DNA of 12,144 bases. Origin: Opitutia bacterium UBA7397 (GTDB lineage: Bacteria; Verrucomicrobiota; Verrucomicrobiia; Opitutales; UBA953). Numbering within the stretch: position 1 is the stretch's first letter; every line of letters starts with the position of its first letter. Of the stretch, positions 1-7,883 are shown one piece after another. The stretch spans positions 1,840 to 13,983 of the forward strand of contig DKND01000031.1 of assembly GCA_002470605.1 (NCBI GenBank). Reading direction: 5' to 3'. Below the pieces are notes generated by a model. That model was not told where the DNA came from and searched no databases. It worked only from the letters and a program-made list of their open reading frames with translations. The position numbers and the translations under genes were made by a program.

Positions 1-1019
1 TTATAAAATTCGCCGCCATTATCGGCCTCCCAGACGAAAACGTTCCCGTTCCGATCGGAAGTGGCGAGCAACACCCCGTCCGGACTGAAATCCGCTCCCG
101 TCACCCACTCGGTGTGCTTGCTGATCAGGTAAAGCTGTTCGCCAGTGGCGACATCGAAACATTTCAATTTCTTGGCGTTGGTGGCGATGATCACCTTGCG
201 ATGGTCAGGCGAAATATCCGCTGACATTATCTGGTCGAACTCCTTGCCGACTTCCGTCACGCGCTTACCCGTCTTGACGTCCCAGACCACCGCATGACCA
301 AATTTTCCGGTCCGGCCGCCGCCAAGGATAAGCAACGAACCATTGGAGCTGAATTTAAGCGAGCGAGCGTAGCCTTCGGGGTAAGGCAGGATGCCGGCGA
401 GTTCCTTCGTGTCGGTGTCGTAAAGCAGGATTTGTTTCTGTCCAGCCACCGCGAGCAGAGAAGTCCAAGGGCTGGCGGCCATCGCGGTCACGGCCGTCGT
501 GCGCGGAGTGACGACTACGGGCTCAAGAAGAACGTTTTCCGGACGAGCGGCGGGACCGCTGGGCTTGCCGACATCACCGTTGAAAGTCAGGTCGACTTTC
601 GGACGATTTGATTTGCGCGCAACGCTTCCCTTGGCTTGCAGCACCCCGCCGGCAATCCACTTCGATAACAGTGCAAGATCTTTGGCTTCAAGGGGAGCGC
701 CTTCCGGCGGCATGTAAGGTTCTTCTTTCTTGGACGTGCAGGTCCAGAGCCGGCTGGCTTGCGGATTGCCGGCATCGACGACGATGCCGCCGCTGCCGCC
801 GTTCATGAGGCCGGCGTAACTTGTCAGTTCGAGCCCGCCCTTCTTCTTATCCGGATTATGGCAGGAGAAACATTTATTCTCCAGCATAGGCCGCACGTGG
901 TCGTCGTAGGTCAGCTTTTCCGTTTCTTGCGCCCAGAGCGCAGTCACGGAGAGCGTGGTCGCCGCCAACGTCAGACAACGGCGACTCAACCAACGAAAGG
1001 ACGGCAAAGCGGAGGACAT
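1..1019 (-). CDS. PSCyt1-type cytochrome c / WD40 repeat fusion protein, 3' end outside window
   Basis: The minus-strand frame is open from the ATG at 1019 to the window edge, giving 339 codons and no stop, so the C-terminus is missing. Residues 1-31 form a signal peptide (basic start, hydrophobic core, cleavage near ALWAQ). A single-haem cytochrome domain of the PSCyt1 type follows: CFSCH at 50-54 supplies the haem cysteines and proximal His, and M103 in MPPEG is the likely distal ligand. From about residue 170, WD40-like blades appear, for example VVWDVKTGK and a blade ending NGNVFVWEAD near the edge; at least three are visible. It is last in the visible operon, 11 bases after the DUF1549/DUF1553 gene, and has no evident Shine-Dalgarno. 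Fusions of PSCyt1 with WD40 are known beside DUF1549/DUF1553 genes in Planctomycetota and Verrucomicrobiota. A role as periplasmic electron carrier plus protein-binding propeller is inferred. Confidence 0.88.
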   Translation of the reverse strand, partial: MSSALPSFRWLSRRCLTLAATTLSVTALWAQETEKLTYDDHVRPMLENKCFSCHNPDKKKGGLELTSYAGLMNGGSGGIVVDAGNPQASRLWTCTSKKEEPYMPPEGAPLEAKDLALLSKWIAGGVLQAKGSVARKSNRPKVDLTFNGDVGKPSGPAARPENVLLEPVVVTPRTTAVTAMAASPWTSLLAVAGQKQILLYDTDTKELAGILPYPEGYARSLKFSSNGSLLILGGGRTGKFGHAVVWDVKTGKRVTEVGKEFDQIMSADISPDHRKVIIATNAKKLKCFDVATGEQLYLISKHTEWVTGADFSPDGVLLATSDRNGNVFVWEADNGGEFY

Positions 1020-1030
1020 GCGAAGACGGC

Positions 1031-3844
1031 TCAGTGATTAAAATAGAACTCCTTCGAGTTCATCAGCGCCCAGAAAGCGTCTTCTAACACCACTTGACGG
1101 TTCGTCGGTTCGGTCGCGATTGCGTCGGTCACCGACTTCATCTCGACACCCGACGGCAAACGGCCGAACACCCGAAGAAAAAGCTCCCGGATGATCTCGT
1201 CGTCCTTCTTCCCGGCCGTGATCATCTTTTCGACGACCTGGCCGCGACGGATCCGATCGTTCACGGCATCGCCATTCATGAGGTGCAGGGCCTGAGAAAG
1301 ATTAGGGTCGGTCTTCACCTCGGTCGAGGCGACGGATTCGCGCTTTGAGCGCCCAAAGGTGGTCAAGAAGTAATTCGAGACCGCCCCGTCGGCAATCTGG
1401 ACCGCGCGCGCGCCCACCGGCAGGCCTTGGAATTTGTTTGGGGTCTCAGTGATCTGAGAAATCGCATCGAGGAGGACTTCGGCCCGGACGCGGCGCACCT
1501 GCGCACGGGCAAAGTTGAGTTTGTCACCCGCGTTGGTGTCGTTGGTCTTGGTGCTGCGCTGGTAGGCGGCCGAAGCGGTGATGTCACGGACGAGCTTGCG
1601 CACGTCATATTTATAATCTGTGAGGTGCTTCGCCAGTTCGTCGAGCAGCTCGAGATTGGAGGGCGGATTGGAGACCCGCACGTCATCCACCGGGTCGACC
1701 ACGCCGACACCGACGAAGTGCGCCCAGATCAGATTGGCGATATTACGGGCAAAAAACGGGTTACGCGGCGAGGCGAGCCATTCGGCCATGACGCGACGGC
1801 GGTCTTCGCCGGGTTTGATTTCAGGCTCTTCGCCGCCCAAGAACTTAGGCTTCACATTCTTCTTGGTCAGGAAATGCTGCGTCTCCCCACCCTTGCTGTT
1901 AAAAATAATCACCTCCTGAGGGTCGTCGGTATTCTTCCGGCCGATCCGGGCGAAGAAGGCGTTGAACCCATAGTAATCGTTCATTGTCCAGCGATCGAAC
2001 GGGTGGTTATGACATTGGGCACACTGCAAGCGCATCCCCATGAAGACTTGGGCGATGTTCTCGCTAATCTTGAGCCGATCGAGTTCGCCTTGATAATAAT
2101 TGACGGCGGGCACCGAAACCGTGCCGCCAGAGGCGGACAAGAGGTCGATCACGATCTGGTTGATCGGGACGTTCTTACCGATCTCATCCGCCAACCAGTT
2201 ATAATAGAGCAAGGCGTTCTTATAAAACGGGGGCGCATTGTTGCCCGCGTTGATACCGGAGCGGATCTGGAGGAGTTCCGCCCACTTCATGACCCATAAC
2301 TCCGTGAATTCTTTCCGCTGCAACAGGCCTTCGACCAAGAGCGTGCGCTTATCGGGGCGCTGGTCTTCCAAGAAAGCCTTCAGCTCTTCGGGCTTAGGAT
2401 ACAGACCGACGACGTCGATGTAGACCCGTCGGATATATTCCTGATCACTACAGGTGCCGGAAGGCACGATGCGCAGGCGATGGAGGCGTTCGTTGACGGC
2501 CTTGTCGATATAATTGACCTCGGCGGCCTTCGGGCGTTCGTAAACCAAACCCTTTGGGATGACCACGACCTGCGCGGTCACGCTGAAGACGTTAAATCGC
2601 GCGAGCATGAAGGCGGCGCCCCGCTCCGCCGATTTCACGACGCCGTCCTTGCTGATTGACGCCACTGGATCGTTATTGGACATGAACAACGCCAACTTCG
2701 TCACATCGCGATCAGTGCCGTCGGAATAAGTCGCCCGTACGGTGATCTGCTGCGTGGACTCCTTGCCTTCGAGGACGATCTGCTTGGGGAAGACCTCGAT
2801 ACCTGTCACCTTCGCGATGTCCGCCGGGTCGTCCTTAGCACCATTCGTAATCCACTCGAGAATGGCTTTGTTATACTGCGAATCGGCATCGTAAAGTTTG
2901 TTACCCGAATGCGGGACCGCACCCGTGGTCTTTTCCACCATGGCGCTTTCCTCCGGAATCGCCAAGTTGATGCGACGGCCGATCATTTCCCGGGTCAGAC
3001 GAATATAATCGCCATCCGGATCCATGCCGAAAAGGGAGAGGCGGAAACCGTCTTTGCCGCGGGCGGCGCCGTGACAACCGCCGCTGTTACAAGTGGAACG
3101 CAAGAAGACCGGCATGACATCGAGCCGGAAGGAAATCGCCCGGTCCTTTTGCCCATCTTTCACCGCAACGGGGGCGCGCGCCATCTGTCCGCCGATTTCC
3201 GCCACGACCTCGGTCTTACCGCTGTCCGCGACGGCGTGGACGGAATATCCATCGAAAGTTGCGATCTTCTCGTCGCTCACGTGCAAATTAGCAAAAGCGG
3301 TCACATCGCGCGTGGTGGCATCCTTGAAGGTGGCGAAGACCACGAGCCGATGAAAATCCCGCTTCGTCTCGAGGTTGATATTTTCGGGAAAAATCTCGAG
3401 CTTCTCCAAGGTCGGCAATTTTTGTTTCAGATCGGCGAGCGCTTCTTCTTTAGCCTTATTCTTGGCGACCAGCGTGACGCCTGCCGTCCAGGTCGCGCCT
3501 TCGGCTACCCAGCGTCGGAGAACGTCGATTTCGGCCGCAGGCAGCGGGCCGCCCTTGGGGGGCATGATATCCTCATGGTCTTTCGGCAGATTCAATCGCT
3601 TCAGCAGCTCGCTCTTAACGGGATCACCCGCGACCAAGGTCGTGCCGCTCTCGCCGCCCTTGAGAAAAGCCTCACGCGTGCTCATCAATAACTTTCCTTT
3701 GGTCTTATCAGGATTATGACATTCCAGACACTTTCCCTCCAAGATCACGCGCACTTCCTCAAAGGAGACCGGAGCGGCCGAGGCGAAGGCCGCTAAAACT
3801 AAAAGCGTTGAGGTCAAAACGGACGAAAGGACACGGGCGAGCAT
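1031..3844 (-). CDS. Secreted PSCyt1 / Ig-like / DUF1549 / DUF1553 multihaem protein
   Basis: This protein has 937 residues, a length normal for the family. A signal peptide covers about 1-24. PSCyt1 follows, with CLECH at 39-43 and a candidate Met ligand at M94 (MPPKGG). Ig-like (BIG2-type) modules lie at about 145-230 and 345-430; the second contains ATYSDGTDRDVT. Between them is a second haem-like site, CNSGGCH (C252, C257, H258), with four rather than two spacer residues, followed by GAARGKDGFRLSLFG, a typical context in this family. DUF1549 begins near 445 (YIDKAVNERL) and includes CAQCHNHPFDRW (C608, C611, H612). DUF1553 runs from about 680 (RRRVMAEWLASPRNPFFARN) to the C-terminus. Three covalent haems are therefore plausible. 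The catalytic role of DUF1549 and DUF1553 is unknown; links to sulfated polysaccharide breakdown rest on genome context. The gene starts 6 bases after the PPC gene and ends 11 before the WD40 gene. No cytochrome maturation genes are in the window. Confidence 0.93.
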   Translation of the reverse strand: MLARVLSSVLTSTLLVLAAFASAAPVSFEEVRVILEGKCLECHNPDKTKGKLLMSTREAFLKGGESGTTLVAGDPVKSELLKRLNLPKDHEDIMPPKGGPLPAAEIDVLRRWVAEGATWTAGVTLVAKNKAKEEALADLKQKLPTLEKLEIFPENINLETKRDFHRLVVFATFKDATTRDVTAFANLHVSDEKIATFDGYSVHAVADSGKTEVVAEIGGQMARAPVAVKDGQKDRAISFRLDVMPVFLRSTCNSGGCHGAARGKDGFRLSLFGMDPDGDYIRLTREMIGRRINLAIPEESAMVEKTTGAVPHSGNKLYDADSQYNKAILEWITNGAKDDPADIAKVTGIEVFPKQIVLEGKESTQQITVRATYSDGTDRDVTKLALFMSNNDPVASISKDGVVKSAERGAAFMLARFNVFSVTAQVVVIPKGLVYERPKAAEVNYIDKAVNERLHRLRIVPSGTCSDQEYIRRVYIDVVGLYPKPEELKAFLEDQRPDKRTLLVEGLLQRKEFTELWVMKWAELLQIRSGINAGNNAPPFYKNALLYYNWLADEIGKNVPINQIVIDLLSASGGTVSVPAVNYYQGELDRLKISENIAQVFMGMRLQCAQCHNHPFDRWTMNDYYGFNAFFARIGRKNTDDPQEVIIFNSKGGETQHFLTKKNVKPKFLGGEEPEIKPGEDRRRVMAEWLASPRNPFFARNIANLIWAHFVGVGVVDPVDDVRVSNPPSNLELLDELAKHLTDYKYDVRKLVRDITASAAYQRSTKTNDTNAGDKLNFARAQVRRVRAEVLLDAISQITETPNKFQGLPVGARAVQIADGAVSNYFLTTFGRSKRESVASTEVKTDPNLSQALHLMNGDAVNDRIRRGQVVEKMITAGKKDDEIIRELFLRVFGRLPSGVEMKSVTDAIATEPTNRQVVLEDAFWALMNSKEFYFNH

Positions 3845-3850
3845 GAGAAA

Positions 3851-6283
3851 TCAGTTCTTCGGGGTTTCCGTCTTTTGGCGCAGTTGCTCGAGCCGCGAGA
3901 GTACCACGGGAGTGGCGGCGGGAACCAGCGTCGTAGGCTTAGCGGCGGGCGCACCCGCAGCCTTAGCTACCGGAGCCGGGGCGGCCTTGCGCGGAGCATC
4001 CAGGCGAAGGATCGAGCCGACCGCCACCCGGTGAGTGGTCGTGCCCTTGCCGACGGGAATATCTACCTGAACGAAAAGATTCTCTTTCTTGCCCACGGGA
4101 GACTTGTCGTTGGTGACCACCGTGAAACGAAGTTCTTTTGTATCCTTGGTCACCTTGATCGAAGGAATCGAGATTGTATCAGGCACGCCGACGAGCGTGG
4201 CCACGGCCTCTCCTTCGAAGGGGCGTTGCACTTCGAAATTAGTCACCATCAGGCCCGGCGTACCGATTTCCATCGCCGTAAGCGGGATGGCGTTGGCGGC
4301 GACGTAGGGAGCTTCGGTGACCAGCTCCGCGAAAGGCGAGGCATTATAAACACGCCCATTACCAGCATCAGCTTCGCCCATCACCACGAATTTCCAGGCC
4401 TTGGTGTCAATGTTGCCGTTGGCGTTCAATTGGAAATAACATTCGTTCGCCTCCGCCGCGATCGTCTGTTCACCGAGCGCGGAAATTCCAGGCGGGGTCC
4501 ATGACATGAAGACCCGGATAGGGCCTTTGAAATCAGGCTTACGTTTCGCGACGACCTTAAGATTGAACACCCCGTTGCGCACCAACGGCACGAGAGGCTT
4601 CTCGATCTCGAGGGAATAGGGAGCTTCTTCCACGACGGCGACCGCCATCTTCTCTTCGATGCCTTGGTAATAAATCACGTTGCCGAGCCGGACGATGTCA
4701 TAGATCTGACGCTGCTGGCCGATGATCTTATTCTTAGGGTCGACGGGTTGCAGTTGCGCGGTGACCACGGCACCGGCGAGCGGAGCGTCCGCAGCGGCCT
4801 CGAAAACCAGCGGCACACCTGGCAGATCCCCCGGAGCGGAGTCGGAGAGCAACTTCACTCCGGTGGGCAAGCCTTTCACATCAAAACGATAATCTCCGCT
4901 GACTCCGTTACGGGTGAAGTTTTCGAGCAGCACCATGCGGCCGCCGCGCGGGATGGCCATGAATTGCCGGTAGTTGGTGTCGTTGACCGAATAGTCGGGC
5001 GAGGCGAACGTCAGGCTGGGTTGCGAGGCGATCATCTCGACGCGATAGACGAAATTCGGCCCGCCGCGCTCGAGGTGATCCGTGATGCGTACCGAGTAGA
5101 TACCGTCCGCCGCCACGGTAAATTTGAATTTGGAATCAAGTCGGCGCATGCCGCCGCCGTCGTCGTTAGAACTCATCGTATTACCCTTAGGTCCGACCAC
5201 GGTCACGGTCGGATCGAGCGGGGAGCCCAGCGCTTGGGCGTAGCAGTGACAATCGAAGACCTGTCCTTTTCTCAGGGCGACCTTAAAGAAGTCCACGTCA
5301 CCGGGTTTATCGATGATTCCGTTGAGCGCGTAAGTCTCGGATTCCTTGGCGACGGTGGCCTGCTCCAGGGTATTGTTCGGTTCGATTTCGAGCGTGTTCT
5401 CGAAGGCCGAAAGGCGGAAAGTATTTCCTGAAGGCGCCGGCGTCTGCGACTTCGGGTAAAGCATGAACTCGGGATCCTCTTCGGTCGGCAACGTCACTTC
5501 TTCCGCAAATGATTCTTTGTTATCGACGAAGTTCACCTTGAGTTTTGAACCTAATTTTCCCCCGGCCGGGTAGATGGCGTCGGGGCGGCGGAAACTACCG
5601 ACGTGGAGACGGTAAAAAGAGTTGCCCGAGCCGCGGTAAGATGATTCGCGGATCATCACGTAGTACTCGCCATCGTACTCGGCGGTGAAAGAGCAGAAAC
5701 CATCCTGACGATGCAGGATTGTGTCATCCGAAAAAGCTTTCTCGAACTTATCCTTATCCAGGATCGCGATGTACGGATCGCAGACGCCGTAACCTAAGCG
5801 CAGGGCGTCGACTTCGAGGCTAATCCGTTGGCCCTTCTTGACCGTCAACTTGAAGTAATCGACATCCTCGGGCAGGATGACTCCTTCGATGGTCTGATTG
5901 AGTTGAATGGGCTGCGCGTTGGCGAAATCCGAATTCGGCTCCACCTCGTCCACGTTGGGAAACGGGCTCACGAAAAACTGGCGAGCGTGGGAGATGCCCG
6001 ACTTCGTCCGGATCCGTACGAGGTGATTACCGGGCGGCACGTTGGGTGCGATGGCAAGAGTCAGTTCGACTTTATTATTAGCGCGCGTCTCCACGCTCTT
6101 AACCTTAAAGCCGGGCGAGAAAAACAACAGGTCTTCGAAGTCGGCTAGGCGGGCGCCATTGAGCGTGAGCTTAAGTTCCGAACCTAATTGGCCACCGTTC
6201 GGTTTCGTGGAATTGAAATCTGGGTAAGCCGCACGCGCGGCAAGCGACGTGAGCATCAGGACGGTAAATAAACGAGCGAACAT
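3851..6283 (-). CDS. Secreted PPC-domain protein with two pre-peptidase C-terminal domains
   Basis: I chose the ATG at 6283 (810 residues) because it begins a clean signal peptide (MFARLFTVLMLTSLAARA). The frame extends to a GTG at 6337, but that adds 18 residues that would spoil the signal. An IPT/TIG-like beta domain at about 20-105 contains PNGGQLGSELKLTLNG. Two PPC domains follow: one from about 111 (VDEVEPNSDFANAQ, then DVDYFKLTVKKGQ) and one from about 298 (EIEPNNTLEQA, then DVDFFKVALRKGQ). About 440-755 is probably further beta-sandwich domains that I do not recognise. The tail (about 757-810) is an Ala/Pro/Lys-rich linker ending in a short charged segment. No protease catalytic domain is visible, so the PPC domains are not processing tags here. 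Proteins like this commonly sit beside DUF1501 and DUF1549 genes. A structural, binding or scaffold role at the cell surface is inferred. Third-from-last gene of the visible operon. Confidence 0.88.
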   Translation of the reverse strand: MFARLFTVLMLTSLAARAAYPDFNSTKPNGGQLGSELKLTLNGARLADFEDLLFFSPGFKVKSVETRANNKVELTLAIAPNVPPGNHLVRIRTKSGISHARQFFVSPFPNVDEVEPNSDFANAQPIQLNQTIEGVILPEDVDYFKLTVKKGQRISLEVDALRLGYGVCDPYIAILDKDKFEKAFSDDTILHRQDGFCSFTAEYDGEYYVMIRESSYRGSGNSFYRLHVGSFRRPDAIYPAGGKLGSKLKVNFVDNKESFAEEVTLPTEEDPEFMLYPKSQTPAPSGNTFRLSAFENTLEIEPNNTLEQATVAKESETYALNGIIDKPGDVDFFKVALRKGQVFDCHCYAQALGSPLDPTVTVVGPKGNTMSSNDDGGGMRRLDSKFKFTVAADGIYSVRITDHLERGGPNFVYRVEMIASQPSLTFASPDYSVNDTNYRQFMAIPRGGRMVLLENFTRNGVSGDYRFDVKGLPTGVKLLSDSAPGDLPGVPLVFEAAADAPLAGAVVTAQLQPVDPKNKIIGQQRQIYDIVRLGNVIYYQGIEEKMAVAVVEEAPYSLEIEKPLVPLVRNGVFNLKVVAKRKPDFKGPIRVFMSWTPPGISALGEQTIAAEANECYFQLNANGNIDTKAWKFVVMGEADAGNGRVYNASPFAELVTEAPYVAANAIPLTAMEIGTPGLMVTNFEVQRPFEGEAVATLVGVPDTISIPSIKVTKDTKELRFTVVTNDKSPVGKKENLFVQVDIPVGKGTTTHRVAVGSILRLDAPRKAAPAPVAKAAGAPAAKPTTLVPAATPVVLSRLEQLRQKTETPKN

Positions 6284-6350
6284 AAAGCGGTGCAGCGGGG
6301 CGCAGCCCGTCTGCGTCACCCTAGAGGCGAGCAGCACGGCAGGCGCGAGA

Positions 6351-7682
6351 TTAGGCTAGCCAGTCGGTCATGATACGACCGCCGTTGACGATGTCGACGG
6401 GACGACCGCCGTCCGAGACGATACGTTTTTCGGCATTGATCCCGAGTACCCGGTACATGGTTTTGGCAAGGTCTTCAGGGCCGACCGCATCGCGATCGGG
6501 TTCGCCGCCCAACGCATCGGAGGCACCGTGGATGTAACCCTCTTTCATGCCACCGCCGGCCATGGCGACGGAGAATACGCGCGGCCAGTGGTCACGGCCG
6601 TTGGTGCCATTGATCTTAGGCGTACGACCGAATTCGGAACTCACCAGCACGAGCGTGCGCTTGAGCATGCCGCGATCTTGGAGATCGGTGATGAGCCGCG
6701 CAAAAGCTTGGTCGAAATTGGGAGCCTGTCCGTCAAAAGCGCTCTTGATGTTGGAGTGGTGATCCCAACCGCCGAAAGTGACGGAGACCATGCGGACGCC
6801 GGCCTCGACGAGGCGACGGGCCAGCAGGAAACGCTGCCCAGCGGTGTTGCGACCGTATTCGTCGCGCACCTTGTCAGATTCCTTGCTTAGGTCGAATGCT
6901 TCGCGGGCCTTGGCACTGCTGACCAAGCCATAAGCGGCTTGCTGGAAACTATCCATCGCGCCGATGGCATCCGATTTTTCGGTGGAACGGAAATGCTCAT
7001 CGACGGCGGCCAACATGCTGCGGCGACGGTCGAAACGCTGTGACGTGACATCTTTAGGACCTTGCAGATCGCGCACGGCAAAACCCTTATCGGCCGGATC
7101 GCTACCAAGCGCGAAGGGACCGAAGGCACTGCTCATATATCCCGTGCCTTGTTCCGGAATAGTCTGGCTGGGAACGACAACGTAAGGCGGCAGATTATTG
7201 CGCGAACCTTGCTCGTGGGAAATCACCGAACCGAAACTCGGAAACTTGATGGCGGGACTGGGACGATAGCCCGTGAACATGTTATGCGTCCCACGTTCGT
7301 GGGCAGCTTCACCGTGCGTCATCGAACGGATGACCGTAAGCTTGTTCATGATCTTCGCGATGTTCACGAACTTCTCACCGACATACTCACCCGGAATGGA
7401 TGTCTTGATCGGCGTGTAGGGACCGCGATAGTCGGGCGATGCAAAAGGCTTAGGATCCCAAGATTCGTGCTGTGCCATTCCGCCCGGAAGATAGATGTGA
7501 ATGACCGCATCCGCCATCGCCGCATAAGCCTCGACCTTAGGCATCTCGGCTGCCTGCAATCGCAACATATTAGACAGGCTGAAACCCATCGTACCAATCA
7601 TACCCACTTGAAGGAAATCGCGCCGACTTAAGCCCGAAAGGGTGTCGGGGTGGTTGCCCTGGCAATGCTTGTGGAGTTTCAT
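6351..7682 (-). CDS. Tat-exported DUF1501 family protein (alkaline phosphatase/sulfatase-like fold)
   Basis: The ATG at 7682 gives 443 residues and puts a twin-arginine motif, SRRDFLQ (R20, R21), ahead of a hydrophobic stretch (VGMIGTMGFSLSNMLRL), as expected for Tat export. The frame stays open to 7778, but that extension lies in AT-rich promoter-like DNA and would bury the signal. DUF1501 hallmarks are clear: HIYLPGGMAQHESWDPKP, THGEAAHERGTHNMFTGYRPSP, GGWDHH at 304-309, and EFGRTPKINGTNGRDHWP at 350-367. The Asp and His residues in these blocks are the likely metal ligands of the alkaline-phosphatase-like fold. The substrate is unknown. Tat export suggests folding, possibly with a metal, before translocation. 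It is the first gene of the minus-strand operon, and 67 bases separate it from the PPC gene. The regular family partners, DUF1549/DUF1553 proteins, are encoded downstream. Confidence 0.93.
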   Translation of the reverse strand: MKLHKHCQGNHPDTLSGLSRRDFLQVGMIGTMGFSLSNMLRLQAAEMPKVEAYAAMADAVIHIYLPGGMAQHESWDPKPFASPDYRGPYTPIKTSIPGEYVGEKFVNIAKIMNKLTVIRSMTHGEAAHERGTHNMFTGYRPSPAIKFPSFGSVISHEQGSRNNLPPYVVVPSQTIPEQGTGYMSSAFGPFALGSDPADKGFAVRDLQGPKDVTSQRFDRRRSMLAAVDEHFRSTEKSDAIGAMDSFQQAAYGLVSSAKAREAFDLSKESDKVRDEYGRNTAGQRFLLARRLVEAGVRMVSVTFGGWDHHSNIKSAFDGQAPNFDQAFARLITDLQDRGMLKRTLVLVSSEFGRTPKINGTNGRDHWPRVFSVAMAGGGMKEGYIHGASDALGGEPDRDAVGPEDLAKTMYRVLGINAEKRIVSDGGRPVDIVNGGRIMTDWLA

Positions 7683-7789
7683 GGAAATGAGGGGTTGAGA
7701 ATTAGACAGACGAACATGCCTCAGGTTGCAAATAAAACGCATAAATGAGACGGGTTTGATACGACTGTTATAAATCATATCTTACGATA

Positions 7790-7807
7790 GTTCATATTTT
7801 TTTGAAC
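7790..7807. repeat. Small palindrome GTTCA-N8-TGAAC in the divergent promoter region
   Basis: GTTCA at 7790-7794 and TGAAC at 7803-7807 are exact reverse complements around an 8-base T-rich spacer. The spacing would suit a dimeric repressor or activator, and the site lies just upstream of the -10-like hexamers for the minus operon. Five-base arms are short enough to occur by chance, so operator function is only a suggestion. Confidence 0.3.
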
Positions 7808-7834
7808 ATCAGACGTCCTCTTCCTAATGACCTT

Positions 7835-7863
7835 TTGACACCTCCCCTAAGTCCGAGTTAAAG
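7835..7863 (+). promoter_or_regulatory. Candidate sigma-70-type promoter for the coiled-coil/lipoprotein operon
   Basis: A perfect TTGACA (7835-7840) is followed after 17 bases by TTAAAG (7858-7863), a weak match to TATAAT (3 of 6). Transcription would then start at about 7870, leaving a leader of only about 14 bases before the ATG at 7884. That is compatible with the absence of a Shine-Dalgarno sequence. It would also rule out the in-frame GTG at 7866 as start codon. The -10 is poor, so confidence is limited. Confidence 0.35.
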
Positions 7864-7883
7864 ATGTGCTTACCCACACCCTT

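Larger units (their letters stand above)
7683..7883. promoter_or_regulatory. Divergent intergenic region between the DUF1501 operon and the coiled-coil gene
   Basis: This 201-base stretch lies between two divergently transcribed units, so it must hold both promoters. Its middle (about 7740-7808) is markedly more AT-rich than the flanking coding DNA. For the minus-strand operon, -10-like hexamers TATGAT (7779-7774) and TATAAC (7772-7767) are visible, but neither has a good -35 partner at normal spacing. A candidate for the plus-strand operon is listed separately. No riboswitch or small gene is apparent. Confidence 0.6.

Noticed and set aside
1427..2299. Long plus-strand open frame (290 codons) opposite the DUF1549/DUF1553 gene
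   Set aside because: The minus strand here encodes clearly recognised DUF1549/DUF1553 sequence with family motifs. The antisense product has no signal, no domain resemblance and no upstream initiation context, so it is a composition-driven shadow.
2909..3691. Plus-strand open frame (260 codons) opposite the N-terminal half of the same gene
   Set aside because: Overlaps haem motifs and Ig-like domains encoded on the minus strand; nothing recognisable in its translation.
4664..5431. Plus-strand open frame (255 codons) opposite the PPC gene
   Set aside because: The minus strand carries the second PPC domain and adjoining beta domains across this span; the antisense translation resembles no protein.
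6284..6337. GTG start at 6337 for the PPC protein
   Set aside because: It would place 18 polar residues before a well-formed signal peptide; the ATG at 6283 gives a normal signal.
7683..7778. Upstream ATG at 7778 for the DUF1501 protein
   Set aside because: The extra 32 residues come from AT-rich promoter-like DNA, and the Tat motif would lie abnormally far from the N-terminus.
7866..7883. GTG start at 7866 for the coiled-coil protein
   Set aside because: ATG six codons later is preferred; the GTG would lie upstream of the transcription start if the candidate promoter is right.
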